Source of the DNA: a virus
Strand: one strand, 5' to 3'
Length of the DNA: 64,000 nt
IMG/VR virus record: IMGVR_UViG_3300050821_002122
Coordinates: 1-64,000 of that record
Shown piece after piece: positions 23,380 to 31,610 of the stretch. Position numbers and translations under genes: made by a program. A model generated the notes under the pieces. The model did not search any database. It saw only the letters and a list, made by a program, of their open reading frames with translations, and was not told where the DNA came from. The stretch's first letter is position 1. Every line of letters begins with the position of its first letter.

Positions 23380-24702
23380 ATGCCTATCAAAGAACAACTG
23401 GCCAAGGTAAAAACCAAAGCTGGTTCTACGCACGATGGTAATGGTGGCGACGTGGCAATTCCGAATGCCGATCAGGATTTGGAAAACAACATGTTCGCCG
23501 ACACGCTGATCGATCCCGAAGACATGACCGGCGGCAGTACGCACTCCATGACTGCCAGCAAGAAGCGCGTCAAGGCTGACGCTGATTGCATCCAGCAGAA
23601 CGTGGGTACGTTGCCTAACGATTCGGAACCAGCCAAAGGCTATCTGGAAAACGCATCCGAAGAAGACTTCGAGGTCGATGACGACGAGATGGACGAAGAC
23701 GAAGTTGCGGCCGGTTTGGACCCAGCACTGACCAACAACAATTCGTCGACGCCGCTGGAAGCTGACGCCGAAGATGCTGATTGGGACGCACCGATCAGCA
23801 ACGCCGAAGACGACATCGAAGAAGGTGAAGGCGCTATCGCCGACGACGCGCAGGTTGAGGTCGAGGAACCAGAAGAAATGGCTTCCGGCGACGAAGAAAT
23901 GTCGTTGATGGACATCGATGAGGTTCCTGACGAAGACACCAATGTGGCGTTCGCTACCTTGGGTACTCGCGTCATGGTCATTCGCGCCAATCGCATCATC
24001 GCCACGATGACTGCCAAAACCGCCGCTTCGCTGGGTCGCGATGATGTCTATCTGACCGATCAGTTCCAAGAAGTAACGGCGATGGAAATCGGCAAACAAG
24101 GTCTTCGCAAAGGCTTGCGTTCGATGGGTTTCATCGAAGCCAAGGTGAACGTTGCCAAACGTAAAGCAGTCAATGCTCGTGTGGCATTGCTGGTCACCAA
24201 GCAAACGGCTGCCGTCCGCAAGGTCGCACAGGTCAACGCTGCTGCCATGGAACAAGCGATGGCTATCGCAGCCGTCGGTATTAACCGCAAATTCTTCCAA
24301 GGTGCAAAGAACGAACTGCGCGATGCACTGGAAGCAGCAATGGTTCAGGCAGGCGTGCGCAATGCTGGTCGTATCTTGACCACTGCATTCGCTGAAGCAG
24401 GTCCTGCCTACGCCAAGCAAATCTGCGAACTGGCCACCAAGCTGTCGATGATGCCGAAAGAAACCCGTGCTGGTTTCGTGGCTGCGTTGGACATGACTTC
24501 TGGTGACATGGAAGACGACGCCGATACGATCCCGGTCGGTGAGGAATCCATGGACGGTACAGAAGAAGACGATGTGATGCCAGCAACCATGGCAACCGCA
24601 GGCGTCACGCTTCGCAAAACCGGTAACACCGTACGTTCGGGTATGTTGTCCGTAGAAGCATCGGCGCGTTTGGCAGGTGACTTGCCGATGTTCATTCGTT
24701 GA
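23380..24702 (+). CDS. Prohead core/scaffold protein, 440 aa
   Basis: Residues ~85-195 are extremely acidic (E-E-D-F-E-V-D-D-D-E and similar runs). Residues ~195-400 are Ala-rich helices (V-A-K-R-K-A-V-N-A-R, A-A-A-M-E-Q-A-M-A-I-A). The protein ends with another acidic stretch and L-S-V-E-A-S-A-R-L-A-G-D-L-P-M-F-I-R. The composition and position between the protease and the capsid gene are those of a scaffold. Two segments echo the tag: T-A-S-K-K-R-V-K-A near residue 60 and V-E-A-S-A-R-L-A-G near the C-terminus. These may be protease or docking sites. Ribosome-binding site AAAGGAGGGC is strong. Scaffold role is inferred from composition and position. Confidence 0.75.
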   Translation: MPIKEQLAKVKTKAGSTHDGNGGDVAIPNADQDLENNMFADTLIDPEDMTGGSTHSMTASKKRVKADADCIQQNVGTLPNDSEPAKGYLENASEEDFEVDDDEMDEDEVAAGLDPALTNNNSSTPLEADAEDADWDAPISNAEDDIEEGEGAIADDAQVEVEEPEEMASGDEEMSLMDIDEVPDEDTNVAFATLGTRVMVIRANRIIATMTAKTAASLGRDDVYLTDQFQEVTAMEIGKQGLRKGLRSMGFIEAKVNVAKRKAVNARVALLVTKQTAAVRKVAQVNAAAMEQAMAIAAVGINRKFFQGAKNELRDALEAAMVQAGVRNAGRILTTAFAEAGPAYAKQICELATKLSMMPKETRAGFVAALDMTSGDMEDDADTIPVGEESMDGTEEDDVMPATMATAGVTLRKTGNTVRSGMLSVEASARLAGDLPMFIR

Positions 24703-24754
24703 TTCACAAAGCGTAGTTTTACATCGTATCACAAATTAACTATTGGAGGTTTCA

Positions 24755-25426
24755 ATGATCTACGGTCCACTTTCCAAGTACCCAGACTCGGCGGAAGCTG
24801 CCGTTGCACCAGGCGTCTTCATCACCGCTGAGGGCCTGGCCCTGGTACGCGCAGCAGGCGCCCAATCCGCTGGCGTCATGCCATCGACCGGTACTTCTGC
24901 CGACGTCTTCTGCGGCTTCTCGTTGGCCGGCACTTCCGCTGCGCCATTTGCTGAAGGTTACGCCAACAAGATCGAATCGTTCGTTGTTCCAGCGACCGGT
25001 ATCGTGACCCTGCAGTTCACGCCGGTTACCGGTCAGGTCTTCGTCTTCGACGTTACCTCGAACGCAGCAGTTCCATCGCCAACCGTTTCGGGCAAACAAG
25101 TCACTGGCTTGACCGTCGGCGACCAAGTCAACGTTACCTACAAGTACGCGCTGACCGTCGTTCAGGCTCGCGCTCTGAGCGGCGACGTACAACCTGGTGG
25201 CTACAGCGGTGCGTACATCGGTCAAATCGGCCTGATCAAACGCGGCCTGATCTACACTTCGGAGTACGATGCCTCGAAGGACTGGACGGCAGCGACTGCG
25301 ATCAAGCTGCAAGCTGGCGGCCAAGTCACCGACCAAACCGGCTCGGGCGTCACGATCCCCGGCTACGTCGTAGCGGCTCCTGGTTCGGATATCCCGTTCT
25401 TGGGCATCGAATTCTCGGCAGCTTAA
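24755..25426 (+). CDS. Probable head decoration/minor capsid protein, 223 aa
   Basis: A 223-residue, Gly/Ala/Thr/Val-rich protein made mostly of beta strands (GIVTLQFTPVTGQVFVFDV; TVGDQVNVTYKYALTV). It lies between scaffold and major capsid protein and has a strong ribosome-binding site (TTGGAGGTTTC). Codons here are more GC-rich and uniform than in flanking small genes, as in the capsid gene, which suggests high expression. That is what one expects for a capsid decoration or head-stabilising protein. Family not recognised; a longer reading from 24743 lacks support. Confidence 0.65.
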   Translation: MIYGPLSKYPDSAEAAVAPGVFITAEGLALVRAAGAQSAGVMPSTGTSADVFCGFSLAGTSAAPFAEGYANKIESFVVPATGIVTLQFTPVTGQVFVFDVTSNAAVPSPTVSGKQVTGLTVGDQVNVTYKYALTVVQARALSGDVQPGGYSGAYIGQIGLIKRGLIYTSEYDASKDWTAATAIKLQAGGQVTDQTGSGVTIPGYVVAAPGSDIPFLGIEFSAA

Positions 25427-25451
25427 TGCCCTTCAACTACGGAGAACAACT

Positions 25452-26543
25452 ATGAATCAGAAAGTCAAAATCGGCGCGGCCAAAGTGCCAAGCATCGCTG
25501 TCGCAGCTTCCGAGTACCGGTTCCAAGGAAGCAACGAACGCGCGGTCGGCCAAAACGGCGAGCTTAACGCATCCAGCAAACGCGATCTGCTGAACCAACA
25601 GGTCAAGTTCCTGAGTGCAGCCTCCAGTGGCGCCCTGATGTCGAACGAAGCCAAGCTGAACGAGCAAGCCGAAGTCCGCGCATCCCGCGAGCTGACGCTG
25701 GCTGCATTCAACGACGCATCGGTGCATCGCGTCCTGGGTGAGCGTATGGCCGACAGCCTGTTCATCACTGCCAACCGTCAGGGCTTCATGCGCAAGTATC
25801 TGGCGCGCGTGCAAGTCGACCAAGGTACGGTGCCTCGCTTCCCACTGCGTACCAAAAACGTGACTGCTGTATGGTCGACTTCGCCAACGCGTATCGACAG
25901 CCAGATCACTCGCGACAAATGGTACACCCCGCCAGAACTGTCGATTGTGGCACGCCCGTTCGTTACCCAGAACGAGCTGAACCAATCGGCCGGCGACGTG
26001 CTGCAAGAGAAGTACGTCGAGGCGACGGAAGCGATCATGGTTGCAGAAGATCGCCTGTGGTACAACCAGGTCAACCAAATCGTCGGTATCGACAACAACC
26101 TGTCGATCATCAGCGGTCAGCTGACCCCGTTCACCCTGATGCAAGTGCAGACCAACGTCACTCGCTGGGGCCTGAAAGCACCGCACATCCTGATGGCTTC
26201 CGATCTGTATCAGGACATCGTCGGTAACAGCGAGTTCTACAACGCTGTCGATCCTGTCGCTCGCCACGAATTGCTGCTGACTGGCGAACTGGCTGTGATG
26301 TACGGCATGACCATCACTTCGGATGCGTATCGTCACCCTGAACACAAGGTGCTGAGCCAAGGCGAGTTCTTCGTCATCTCCGCAGCGCTGAACCCCGGTG
26401 CCTACTCGGATCGCGGTGGCCTGAACAGCAAGCCGACCGACATCGTCAACGAGAAAATCCCAGGCATGGGCTGGGTGATCCATGAAGAAATCGCAATCTC
26501 GGTTGCCAACAGCCGCTCGGTCGCCAAAGGCGTTCGCGTCTAA
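25452..26543 (+). CDS. Major capsid protein (HK97 fold expected)
   Basis: A 363-residue protein with no catalytic motif and an expression-optimised codon pattern. It is directly downstream of the protease, scaffold and decoration block and upstream of tail genes. The first ~70 residues are polar and helical, the pattern of a removable N-terminal delta domain. The remainder is a mix of long helix (E-L-T-L-A-A-F-N-D), extended strands (R-K-Y-L-A-R-V-Q-V-D) and a C-terminal axial-domain-like part (G-E-F-F-V-I-S-A-A-L-N-P-G). These are features of HK97-fold capsid proteins. A candidate cleavage context is S-N-E-A near residue 60. Identity rests on position, length, composition and overall resemblance. 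Confidence 0.85.
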   Translation: MNQKVKIGAAKVPSIAVAASEYRFQGSNERAVGQNGELNASSKRDLLNQQVKFLSAASSGALMSNEAKLNEQAEVRASRELTLAAFNDASVHRVLGERMADSLFITANRQGFMRKYLARVQVDQGTVPRFPLRTKNVTAVWSTSPTRIDSQITRDKWYTPPELSIVARPFVTQNELNQSAGDVLQEKYVEATEAIMVAEDRLWYNQVNQIVGIDNNLSIISGQLTPFTLMQVQTNVTRWGLKAPHILMASDLYQDIVGNSEFYNAVDPVARHELLLTGELAVMYGMTITSDAYRHPEHKVLSQGEFFVISAALNPGAYSDRGGLNSKPTDIVNEKIPGMGWVIHEEIAISVANSRSVAKGVRV

Positions 26544-26545
26544 GT

Positions 26546-26574
26546 GAGAGGGTGCCTTCGCGGGCACCTCTTAC
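26546..26574 (+). terminator. Hairpin with UUCG-type loop after the capsid gene
   Basis: GGTGCC and GGCACC (extended by A-T and G-C with one bulge) enclose TTCGCG, just after the capsid stop at 26543. There is a short T pair only. It may act as a partial terminator or an mRNA-stabilising hairpin that sets capsid mRNA level above that of downstream genes. Confidence 0.55.
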
Positions 26575-26597
26575 ACAACATCACAAGGAGCATCAAG

Positions 26598-27008
26598 ATG
26601 AAGCAATACAACAAATCTCTGGACTTCATAACCCTGGCGATGGCGACGGCGCGCAAAGGCAACATGAAGTTGGCCGCCCGTCTGTTTGCCAGTGCAGTGA
26701 AAGAGCCGGACGCGAAACGTGCCATCGGCATTCTGGAAGCATCCAACAAGCAGGCGTACCAAGCTATCACGGCGGCTCGCAAGCCAGTCGTCGCTGCTGA
26801 GGACGACATGGACTACGGTGACGAAAGCGACATCGAAGACCTGGTCGGTGACGGCGGCGAAGAGGAAGAAGAAGGAGAGCAGATGGAAGTCGAGTCGGCC
26901 GAAGAAGAGGACGACGAAGAAGACGACTTCGACGACGAAGCTTTCGCCAGCGTGCTGGCTTCGATGGTTCAGGTCAAAGCAAAACCTGCAGCAAAGAAAC
27001 GTAAGTAA
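26598..27008 (+). CDS. Acidic head-region protein, 136 aa
   Basis: The 136-residue protein has a helical N-terminal half (residues 1-65) including M-K-L-A-A-R-L-F-A-S at about 23-32, which resembles the tag (M-K-I-E-A-A-x-R-L) but internally. It has a very acidic second half (D-D-M-D-Y-G-D-E-S-D-I-E-D, then E/D runs) and a basic end (A-A-K-K-R-K). Acidic blocks like these occur in prohead core proteins. It lies between the capsid gene and a terminator. Start chosen at 26598 behind CAAGGAGC; the upstream reading from 26544 overlaps the hairpin. Confidence 0.65.
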   Translation: MKQYNKSLDFITLAMATARKGNMKLAARLFASAVKEPDAKRAIGILEASNKQAYQAITAARKPVVAAEDDMDYGDESDIEDLVGDGGEEEEEGEQMEVESAEEEDDEEDDFDDEAFASVLASMVQVKAKPAAKKRK

Positions 27009-27015
27009 GACCAAG

Positions 27016-27052
27016 GAGCCGGCCACGCAATATAACGCTGGCCGGCTCTTTT
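27016..27052 (+). terminator. Intrinsic terminator ending the head block
   Basis: GAGCCGGCCA and TGGCCGGCTC form a 10-base GC-rich stem, with a further GC/GC pairing in the loop, followed by TTTT. It separates the head genes from the tail genes starting at 27069. Confidence 0.9.
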
Positions 27053-27068
27053 CACATTGAGGCCCAAT

Positions 27069-27698
27069 ATGGATATTCAACCTATTGAGGAATTTGTATT
27101 CAAAGGTCTGGTGCAAAGAGCTTCACAAGTCTTCGGCTGCCGAGTAATACTCGTTACTGCCAACGATAAGCAAGCAGCGTTGGCTAAAACATTCAATGGT
27201 CAACCAGTAGAGTATCCCTATCTGTTCATATCACCTGGCAGTTTGTCCAACAATCCCGAAAGCTATGCTACGAATTTTCTGGCACGCAAAGGTTTGATGA
27301 CGACGGTGGGTGATAAGCAAGGTATGGTGGTCAAGTTGATGCCCGCTAACTTCGAGACAGAATTCGAGTTTGTGACCAACAAGTTTATGGCCGTTGAGCA
27401 AGGGTCAGTGCTGTCCTACGCCAAGCGCTGGCTGTTCGCCCGCCGCGCTGGATGGCTTAAATTTAATGTTGAGTATGGACGCTTACGCCTGCCCATATCA
27501 TTGACTCTAGCAGAGTCAGTTCCCACGCCGCCAATGGAGAACAAAACCGAGAATGAGTCAGCCTACAAGATCGTTAGCACATGCACGGTCCATGGCTGGA
27601 TATCCGAGGCTACTCTGCAAACACAAGGTGTGGTCAACACAATCGAGCTTCAGACCTCAATAGCAGGCGTAGGTGCCCAATTCTTTCCCTTCAACTAA
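27069..27698 (+). CDS. Probable neck/tail-completion protein, 209 aa
   Basis: This 209-residue protein starts after the head-block terminator and precedes a small gene and the tail sheath. It mixes helices (FKGLVQRASQVF) with strands (VEYPYLFISPGSL; IVSTCTVHGWI). No motif identifies it. Its place between capsid and sheath is where myoviruses carry neck, tail-terminator or completion genes (gp13, gp14, gp3 and gp15 types), so that is my contextual guess. ATG 27069 is preferred to the TTG at 27057. Confidence 0.55.
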   Translation: MDIQPIEEFVFKGLVQRASQVFGCRVILVTANDKQAALAKTFNGQPVEYPYLFISPGSLSNNPESYATNFLARKGLMTTVGDKQGMVVKLMPANFETEFEFVTNKFMAVEQGSVLSYAKRWLFARRAGWLKFNVEYGRLRLPISLTLAESVPTPPMENKTENESAYKIVSTCTVHGWISEATLQTQGVVNTIELQTSIAGVGAQFFPFN

Positions 27699-27707
27699 GG
27701 AGCTGTT

Positions 27708-27887
27708 ATGAAGAAAGTCATAAACCTGACGCGGGTTACGCAGCAGGTCGACGTGCGCCACGCGGATGGTAAGCTTGATCGCGTACAGATCATGCCGCGT
27801 GGCCGCACTACACTACGAGAAGGCATGGTAGTCGATCCACGGTGGGAACAGAAGAATCCCAACGTCATCAAATCTGAGGAGGTCTAA
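27708..27887 (+). CDS. Small basic protein upstream of the sheath gene, 59 aa
   Basis: A 59-residue gene with a good ribosome-binding site (TAAGGAGCTGTT). The sequence begins MKKVINLTRVTQQVD and continues with a basic, beta-like stretch (VQIMPRGRTTLREGM) ending in K-S-E-E-V. Its stop is directly followed by the sheath ATG, and the sheath ribosome-binding site (GAGGAGG) lies in its last codons. The compact strand-rich pattern is like small neck or head-tail adaptor proteins, but no family is recognised. Confidence 0.65.
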   Translation: MKKVINLTRVTQQVDVRHADGKLDRVQIMPRGRTTLREGMVVDPRWEQKNPNVIKSEEV

Positions 27888-29828
27888 ATGGCGATTCTTC
27901 AACAACAAGGGTCCGACGTTCGGATTCAGGAGATCAATCTCAGTCAAGTAATCACATCGGCGTCTTCGTCGGTTGCTTGCCAGGTGGTGGTCTCCAATCA
28001 AGGTTCACCAGACCCCAAATACTTCACCAACTCGGATGACTACCTCAACGAGTATGGTAATCCTAACGCACAGATATCGTTTGACGTCTACTGCGGTCTG
28101 GACTTCTTCAAAGAAGGTAACGCTATGTGGGCGCGCCGTGCAGTGCATTCCGATGCGCTGTACGCTGGTGTTGTTCTCTACAGTGATGGCACGGAAAGCG
28201 CTTTGAATTCGGCTCCGGTCGGTATTCCGAATCCGCTGCTGCCGAACTGGGGTGTTCTGATGCCGAACACTGCGGATACTCCAATCGCATTGTTCTATCC
28301 GATCCATGGTCAAGGCTCATACGCCAAGTCCATTGCGGTAGAGATCGTATCCAACAACGTTGATACGCCGACGAACCCGTTAGCAGTATCGGCTACCACT
28401 GGCGGTGTGCTGCCTCCAGCGACTTATCAGTATCAGGTTGCAGCTCTGGGTCAAAATGGTGAGACTCTTGCCACTGCGCCAGTTGTTGTCGTCATTGCTG
28501 GTGTCTCGGTCACGAATTCGATCACCATTTCGTGGGACTTGGTACCTTTGGCTATCGGCTACGTTGTATATGGCCGCGACTCGGTTACTGTTGGCGAGTT
28601 GATGACTGTCGGTCAAGGCGTGTTGTCGTTCATCGATACCGGTGCTATCACCCCAGATACTACTCATACGCCGATCACCAGCCCAGCCGATCTGCCGCCA
28701 CGTAATCCGCAGTTCACGGTCAACGTGTATGACACTTCGCAGTCGTCTTACCAGCCAGTCGAATCGTTCTTGTGCACCTTGGACGACGGTATCGATTCGA
28801 CCGGTACGGCTACTGAACTGGAAGAACGTATCAACCCGTTCTCGAACTACGTGCAGGTTCTGAATAACACACCTGCTCTGTCGTCCACACCAACGATCAA
28901 CAGTTCGGCTCCTAAGCTGATGACTGGTGGCGATAGCGGTACGGCGCCAACGTCGTTCGATGTAGCCGCTGCATACGGCATCTTTGCCAACAAACAACTG
29001 TACAAGATCAACACGCTCATCAATGGTGGTCATGCTGATCCAATCGTGCAGTTGGCGATGGACACCTTGGCTCAAGGTCGTGGTGATACGGTCGCGATGC
29101 TGGATGTCCCATCCAATGCGCAGCAGTTCCAACAGGCAATCAACTATCGTAACCTGACGTTGAACCTGAACTCGACCTACAGTGGTCTGTTTAACCCAGA
29201 CGTTCTGGAAGCAGACAACATCAATGGTAAGCAGCAGTATGTGCCGTTCTCTGGCTGGGCTGCTGCACTGTGCGCGCGGACCGATCGTGTAGCTAACCCA
29301 AGCTTCTCGATAGCAGGTCTGAACCGCGGTATCGTGGACGTACTGAAAACGCGGTACACCTTCGATGATCCACAATCGACGGCATTGTTCCAAGCACAAG
29401 TCAACTACACGCGGACCTTCATCGGTCAAGGCATCGCACTGTGGGAGCAGACCACGCTTGCAGCGCAACCGTCGGCACTGAGCTGGATTTCGGTACGTCG
29501 TATTGTCAACGTCATCAAGACCTCGCTGTATAGCTTCCTGCTCTACAGCTTGCAAGAACCAGATGATGAATTCACGGGCCGCCAGATCGTTGGCTCATGC
29601 TCGGCTTACCTGCAGTTGATTCAAAACGCCCGAGGCATCTCAAGCTTCAAGGTTGTAAGCGACAACTCCAACAACTCTGCGGCGCAACTGAACTCCGGTA
29701 TCCGCGTGGTCACGGTTGTCATCGTGCCAGTGATTCCGATCCATGAGATTCAGTTGCAGATGGTGATCTCGAAACAAGGTGTGAGCTTCAATGAAGTTCT
29801 TCAGCAGGTCAACGGCCAGCCATCGTAA
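27888..29828 (+). CDS. Contractile tail sheath protein
   Basis: A 646-residue protein in the size range of T4 gp18 (659). The start Q-Q-Q-G-S-D-V-R-I-Q-E-I-N-L-S and Y-F-T-N-S-D-D-Y-L-N-E-Y-G match the N-terminal domain of sheath proteins. The middle contains inserted Ig-like beta modules (about 165-260). The C-terminal ~200 residues carry the conserved sheath fold, with V-S-V-R-R-I-V-N-V-I-K-T-S-L and V-V-T-V-V-I-V-P-V-I-P-I-H-E-I-Q strands that interlock subunits. It polymerises around the tail tube and contracts during infection. The tail-tube gene follows after 42 bases, the canonical order. Confidence 0.93.
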   Translation: MAILQQQGSDVRIQEINLSQVITSASSSVACQVVVSNQGSPDPKYFTNSDDYLNEYGNPNAQISFDVYCGLDFFKEGNAMWARRAVHSDALYAGVVLYSDGTESALNSAPVGIPNPLLPNWGVLMPNTADTPIALFYPIHGQGSYAKSIAVEIVSNNVDTPTNPLAVSATTGGVLPPATYQYQVAALGQNGETLATAPVVVVIAGVSVTNSITISWDLVPLAIGYVVYGRDSVTVGELMTVGQGVLSFIDTGAITPDTTHTPITSPADLPPRNPQFTVNVYDTSQSSYQPVESFLCTLDDGIDSTGTATELEERINPFSNYVQVLNNTPALSSTPTINSSAPKLMTGGDSGTAPTSFDVAAAYGIFANKQLYKINTLINGGHADPIVQLAMDTLAQGRGDTVAMLDVPSNAQQFQQAINYRNLTLNLNSTYSGLFNPDVLEADNINGKQQYVPFSGWAAALCARTDRVANPSFSIAGLNRGIVDVLKTRYTFDDPQSTALFQAQVNYTRTFIGQGIALWEQTTLAAQPSALSWISVRRIVNVIKTSLYSFLLYSLQEPDDEFTGRQIVGSCSAYLQLIQNARGISSFKVVSDNSNNSAAQLNSGIRVVTVVIVPVIPIHEIQLQMVISKQGVSFNEVLQQVNGQPS

Positions 29829-29870
29829 CGGATAGGGCGTCTACATGAGCCCCTAAACAAGGAGTAGCAA

Positions 29871-30374
29871 ATGACACGTACTTCATTGGCTGACGTATCG
29901 AGCCTACAAGACCCGGCGGTAAGCTGGAACTTCGACCTCTTCCTTCCCACTATCCCTGGTAGCTCAGACACGCGTGACTTGTCCATCAAGTGCATGACGA
30001 CTGACATGCCAGGCTCCACCATCGAGCGTGTAGAGGTCCCGCTGCATGGTGTGAACTTGGTTTATGGCGGACGAAAGACCTACAGTCATTCGATTGCCAC
30101 AACCTTCTTGGAGACCAGTGACTGGGCCACGCGAGAGAAATTCCGTCGCTGGCACCAGATGCGTGACTGGGTGAACAACAGTGGTATGCTGGCATCGGCG
30201 TACAAGGTCAACGCACAGGTTGTGGTCTACAACGACATACCAGCGGTAACGAAGACCTGCGCAGTAACTGGTTTGTGGCCAGACGTAATCAACGAGGTGG
30301 CGCTCGATGGTTCTGCTTCCAACTTGATTACCCTCGCCATCACGTTTGCTTTCGACTTCTGGGAGGACATCTAA
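29871..30374 (+). CDS. Tail tube protein
   Basis: A 167-residue protein, close in size to T4 gp19 (163), directly after the sheath gene and behind an AAGGAG site. It has S-W-N-F-D-L-F-L-P at the start, T-D-M-P-G-S-T-I-E-R-V-E-V-P in the first third, and a W-x-x-R-x-x-F-R-R-W-H segment, all familiar in gp19-like tube proteins. It ends in a hydrophobic F-A-F-D-F-W-E-D-I. It forms the inner tube that is driven through the envelope when the sheath contracts. Confidence 0.92.
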   Translation: MTRTSLADVSSLQDPAVSWNFDLFLPTIPGSSDTRDLSIKCMTTDMPGSTIERVEVPLHGVNLVYGGRKTYSHSIATTFLETSDWATREKFRRWHQMRDWVNNSGMLASAYKVNAQVVVYNDIPAVTKTCAVTGLWPDVINEVALDGSASNLITLAITFAFDFWEDI

Positions 30375-30486
30375 GTAAATAGCTAGTGCTTCAAAATCTG
30401 TTTAGTGCGAAAAAAGGTTTAGCGGCCTCTGGTGTGCCACATCACACCTAGCATTAAACAGATCCTATTACCTATGTGGAGGACGT
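30373..30486 (+). repeat. Inverted repeat between the tail tube and homing endonuclease genes
   Basis: Arms ATCTGTTTA (30396-30404) and TAAACAGAT (30455-30463), extended by TGC/GCA, flank an inner GGTGTG/CACACC hairpin (30431-30448). The whole could fold as one long branched structure. AAGTAAATAG (30373-30382) overlaps the tube stop. There is no T tract. It may be a terminator, an RNA-processing site or a scar at the insertion border of the endonuclease gene. Confidence 0.6.
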
Positions 30487-31572
30487 ATGAACAACAAAGA
30501 ATTCTACAATGCCCTCTTGGCATTGCGCGGGAAATATAAAGGTCGGTCTCTATGGGCACAATTGCTTAATGGTTTTCCGCAAGAGACGAAGCGACTAGAG
30601 AAGGTATTAGGTAAGCGATTCAGTTCGGAGGTTCTGTACAATTATCTCTTACCTAATGCACGAAAAACATGTATTACATGCAGTGCTGGTCCGTTGAAAT
30701 TTATGACCTTCTATGACGGTTACCGAAGCTACTGTGGGCCAGCATGTTCTCACGGTACTGCTGAAGTAATTGAAAAACGAGTTGCAACCTGCAGGCAACG
30801 GCTTGGTGTTGATAATCCAAGTCAGAGTAAGAAGATCAAGCGCAAGAAAATTAAAACAAGCCGTAAGAATAATGGATGTGATTATCCCATGCAGAATAGC
30901 AGAGTGCAGGCGCTTGCGGTCACTACAAGACTAGAGAAGACTGGTTTTGAATACACCACGCAAACAAAGGATTTCCAGATAAAACGTAAGCGAACCTTAG
31001 TTGGAAAGTACGGCACTTCTTGTTTGGATGCAGTACCGGAAATCAAAGAGCGGAAACAAAATACCACAATGAAAAATTATGGTGTGCTTAATCCCTCCCA
31101 GTCACCGGAAGTACACGCAAGAAAATTGAGGACTGGCTACAGTACAAAGGTCGTTAAGATTGGCAAACGTATTTTTCATCTGCAAGGCTACGAACCGCAA
31201 GCGCTTATGTATTTGCTAAGTATAGGTGTAACACTAAATAACGTGGAGGTGCCTGAGGTCGGTATCCCATACGAATGTTCCAAAACAGGTAAAAGTAGAA
31301 TATATTTTCCGGACTTCGTTCTGCATGGACCCAGATGGGACACTATGCTTGAAATTAAAAGTACATGGACTGCCTTGTTGAAGAATGAGAGTGTAAGCAG
31401 AAATATTCATGATAAGCATAAAGGTGTGGACCTAGTTGGTCATAAATTCTTACTTCTTATCATGAATAGCGATGGGACTTATCATCGTCACATGGAATAT
31501 GACAAAGTACGAAATGATGAGCGGGACTTTCGCGAGAGTATCTTAGCATCCGAATTAAATCTACTAGTATAG
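30487..31572 (+). CDS. Free-standing homing endonuclease, PD-(D/E)XK type with zinc finger, 361 aa
   Basis: The N-terminal part has a zinc-finger-like C-I-T-C ... C-G-P-A-C cluster (C62, C65, C83, C87). Four short repeats of the form Y/L-G-x-x-N-P-S-Q-S-x-x-(V/I) follow (about residues 107-215), the DNA-binding repeats typical of phage homing endonucleases. The C-terminal domain has I-Y-F-P-D-F-V-L (about 277-284) and M-L-E-I-K-S (about 289-294), a PD-(D/E)XK nuclease core. By eye the gene is more AT-rich and uses different codons from the flanking tail genes, so it is a likely recent arrival. It sits behind a large inverted repeat and before a bidirectional terminator. Confidence 0.8.
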   Translation: MNNKEFYNALLALRGKYKGRSLWAQLLNGFPQETKRLEKVLGKRFSSEVLYNYLLPNARKTCITCSAGPLKFMTFYDGYRSYCGPACSHGTAEVIEKRVATCRQRLGVDNPSQSKKIKRKKIKTSRKNNGCDYPMQNSRVQALAVTTRLEKTGFEYTTQTKDFQIKRKRTLVGKYGTSCLDAVPEIKERKQNTTMKNYGVLNPSQSPEVHARKLRTGYSTKVVKIGKRIFHLQGYEPQALMYLLSIGVTLNNVEVPEVGIPYECSKTGKSRIYFPDFVLHGPRWDTMLEIKSTWTALLKNESVSRNIHDKHKGVDLVGHKFLLLIMNSDGTYHRHMEYDKVRNDERDFRESILASELNLLV

Positions 31573-31580
31573 AGGCGAAA

Positions 31581-31605
31581 AAGCCAGACATATCATGTCT
31601 GGCTT
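31581..31605. terminator. Bidirectional terminator between converging genes
   Basis: A perfect 11-base stem (AAGCCAGACAT with ATGTCTGGCTT), three-base loop, flanked by A-rich sequence on the left and T-containing sequence on the right. It can serve the endonuclease gene (+) and the 31611-31991 gene (-). Confidence 0.8.
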
Positions 31606-31610
31606 ATTGG

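Noticed and set aside
23362-24732. Minus-strand open frame of 456 aa opposite the scaffold gene
   Set aside because: The acidic Ala-rich scaffold codons give few stops on the other strand. The product is rich in His, Cys and Arg with no motif, and the strand is opposite to all neighbouring genes.
25437-26567. Minus-strand open frame of 376 aa opposite the major capsid gene
   Set aside because: Biased codon use in a highly expressed gene leaves the antisense frame open. There is no ribosome-binding site or recognisable domain.
28380-29555. Minus-strand open frame of 391 aa opposite the sheath gene
   Set aside because: The sheath on the + strand is certain by motif and context. The antisense product is Arg/Cys/Gln-rich with no domain.
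30373-30382. AGTAAATA on the + strand as a proven promoter for the homing endonuclease (and at 16746 for the SNF2-type gene)
   Set aside because: Both lie about 100 bases from the next gene with a hairpin between, so placement does not match the 17-26-base spacing seen on the minus strand.
30396-30463. Group I intron or tRNA in the structured region before the homing endonuclease
   Set aside because: No tRNA cloverleaf or CCA-type end and no interrupted coding sequence; the tube gene ends normally before it. Only nested inverted repeats are visible.
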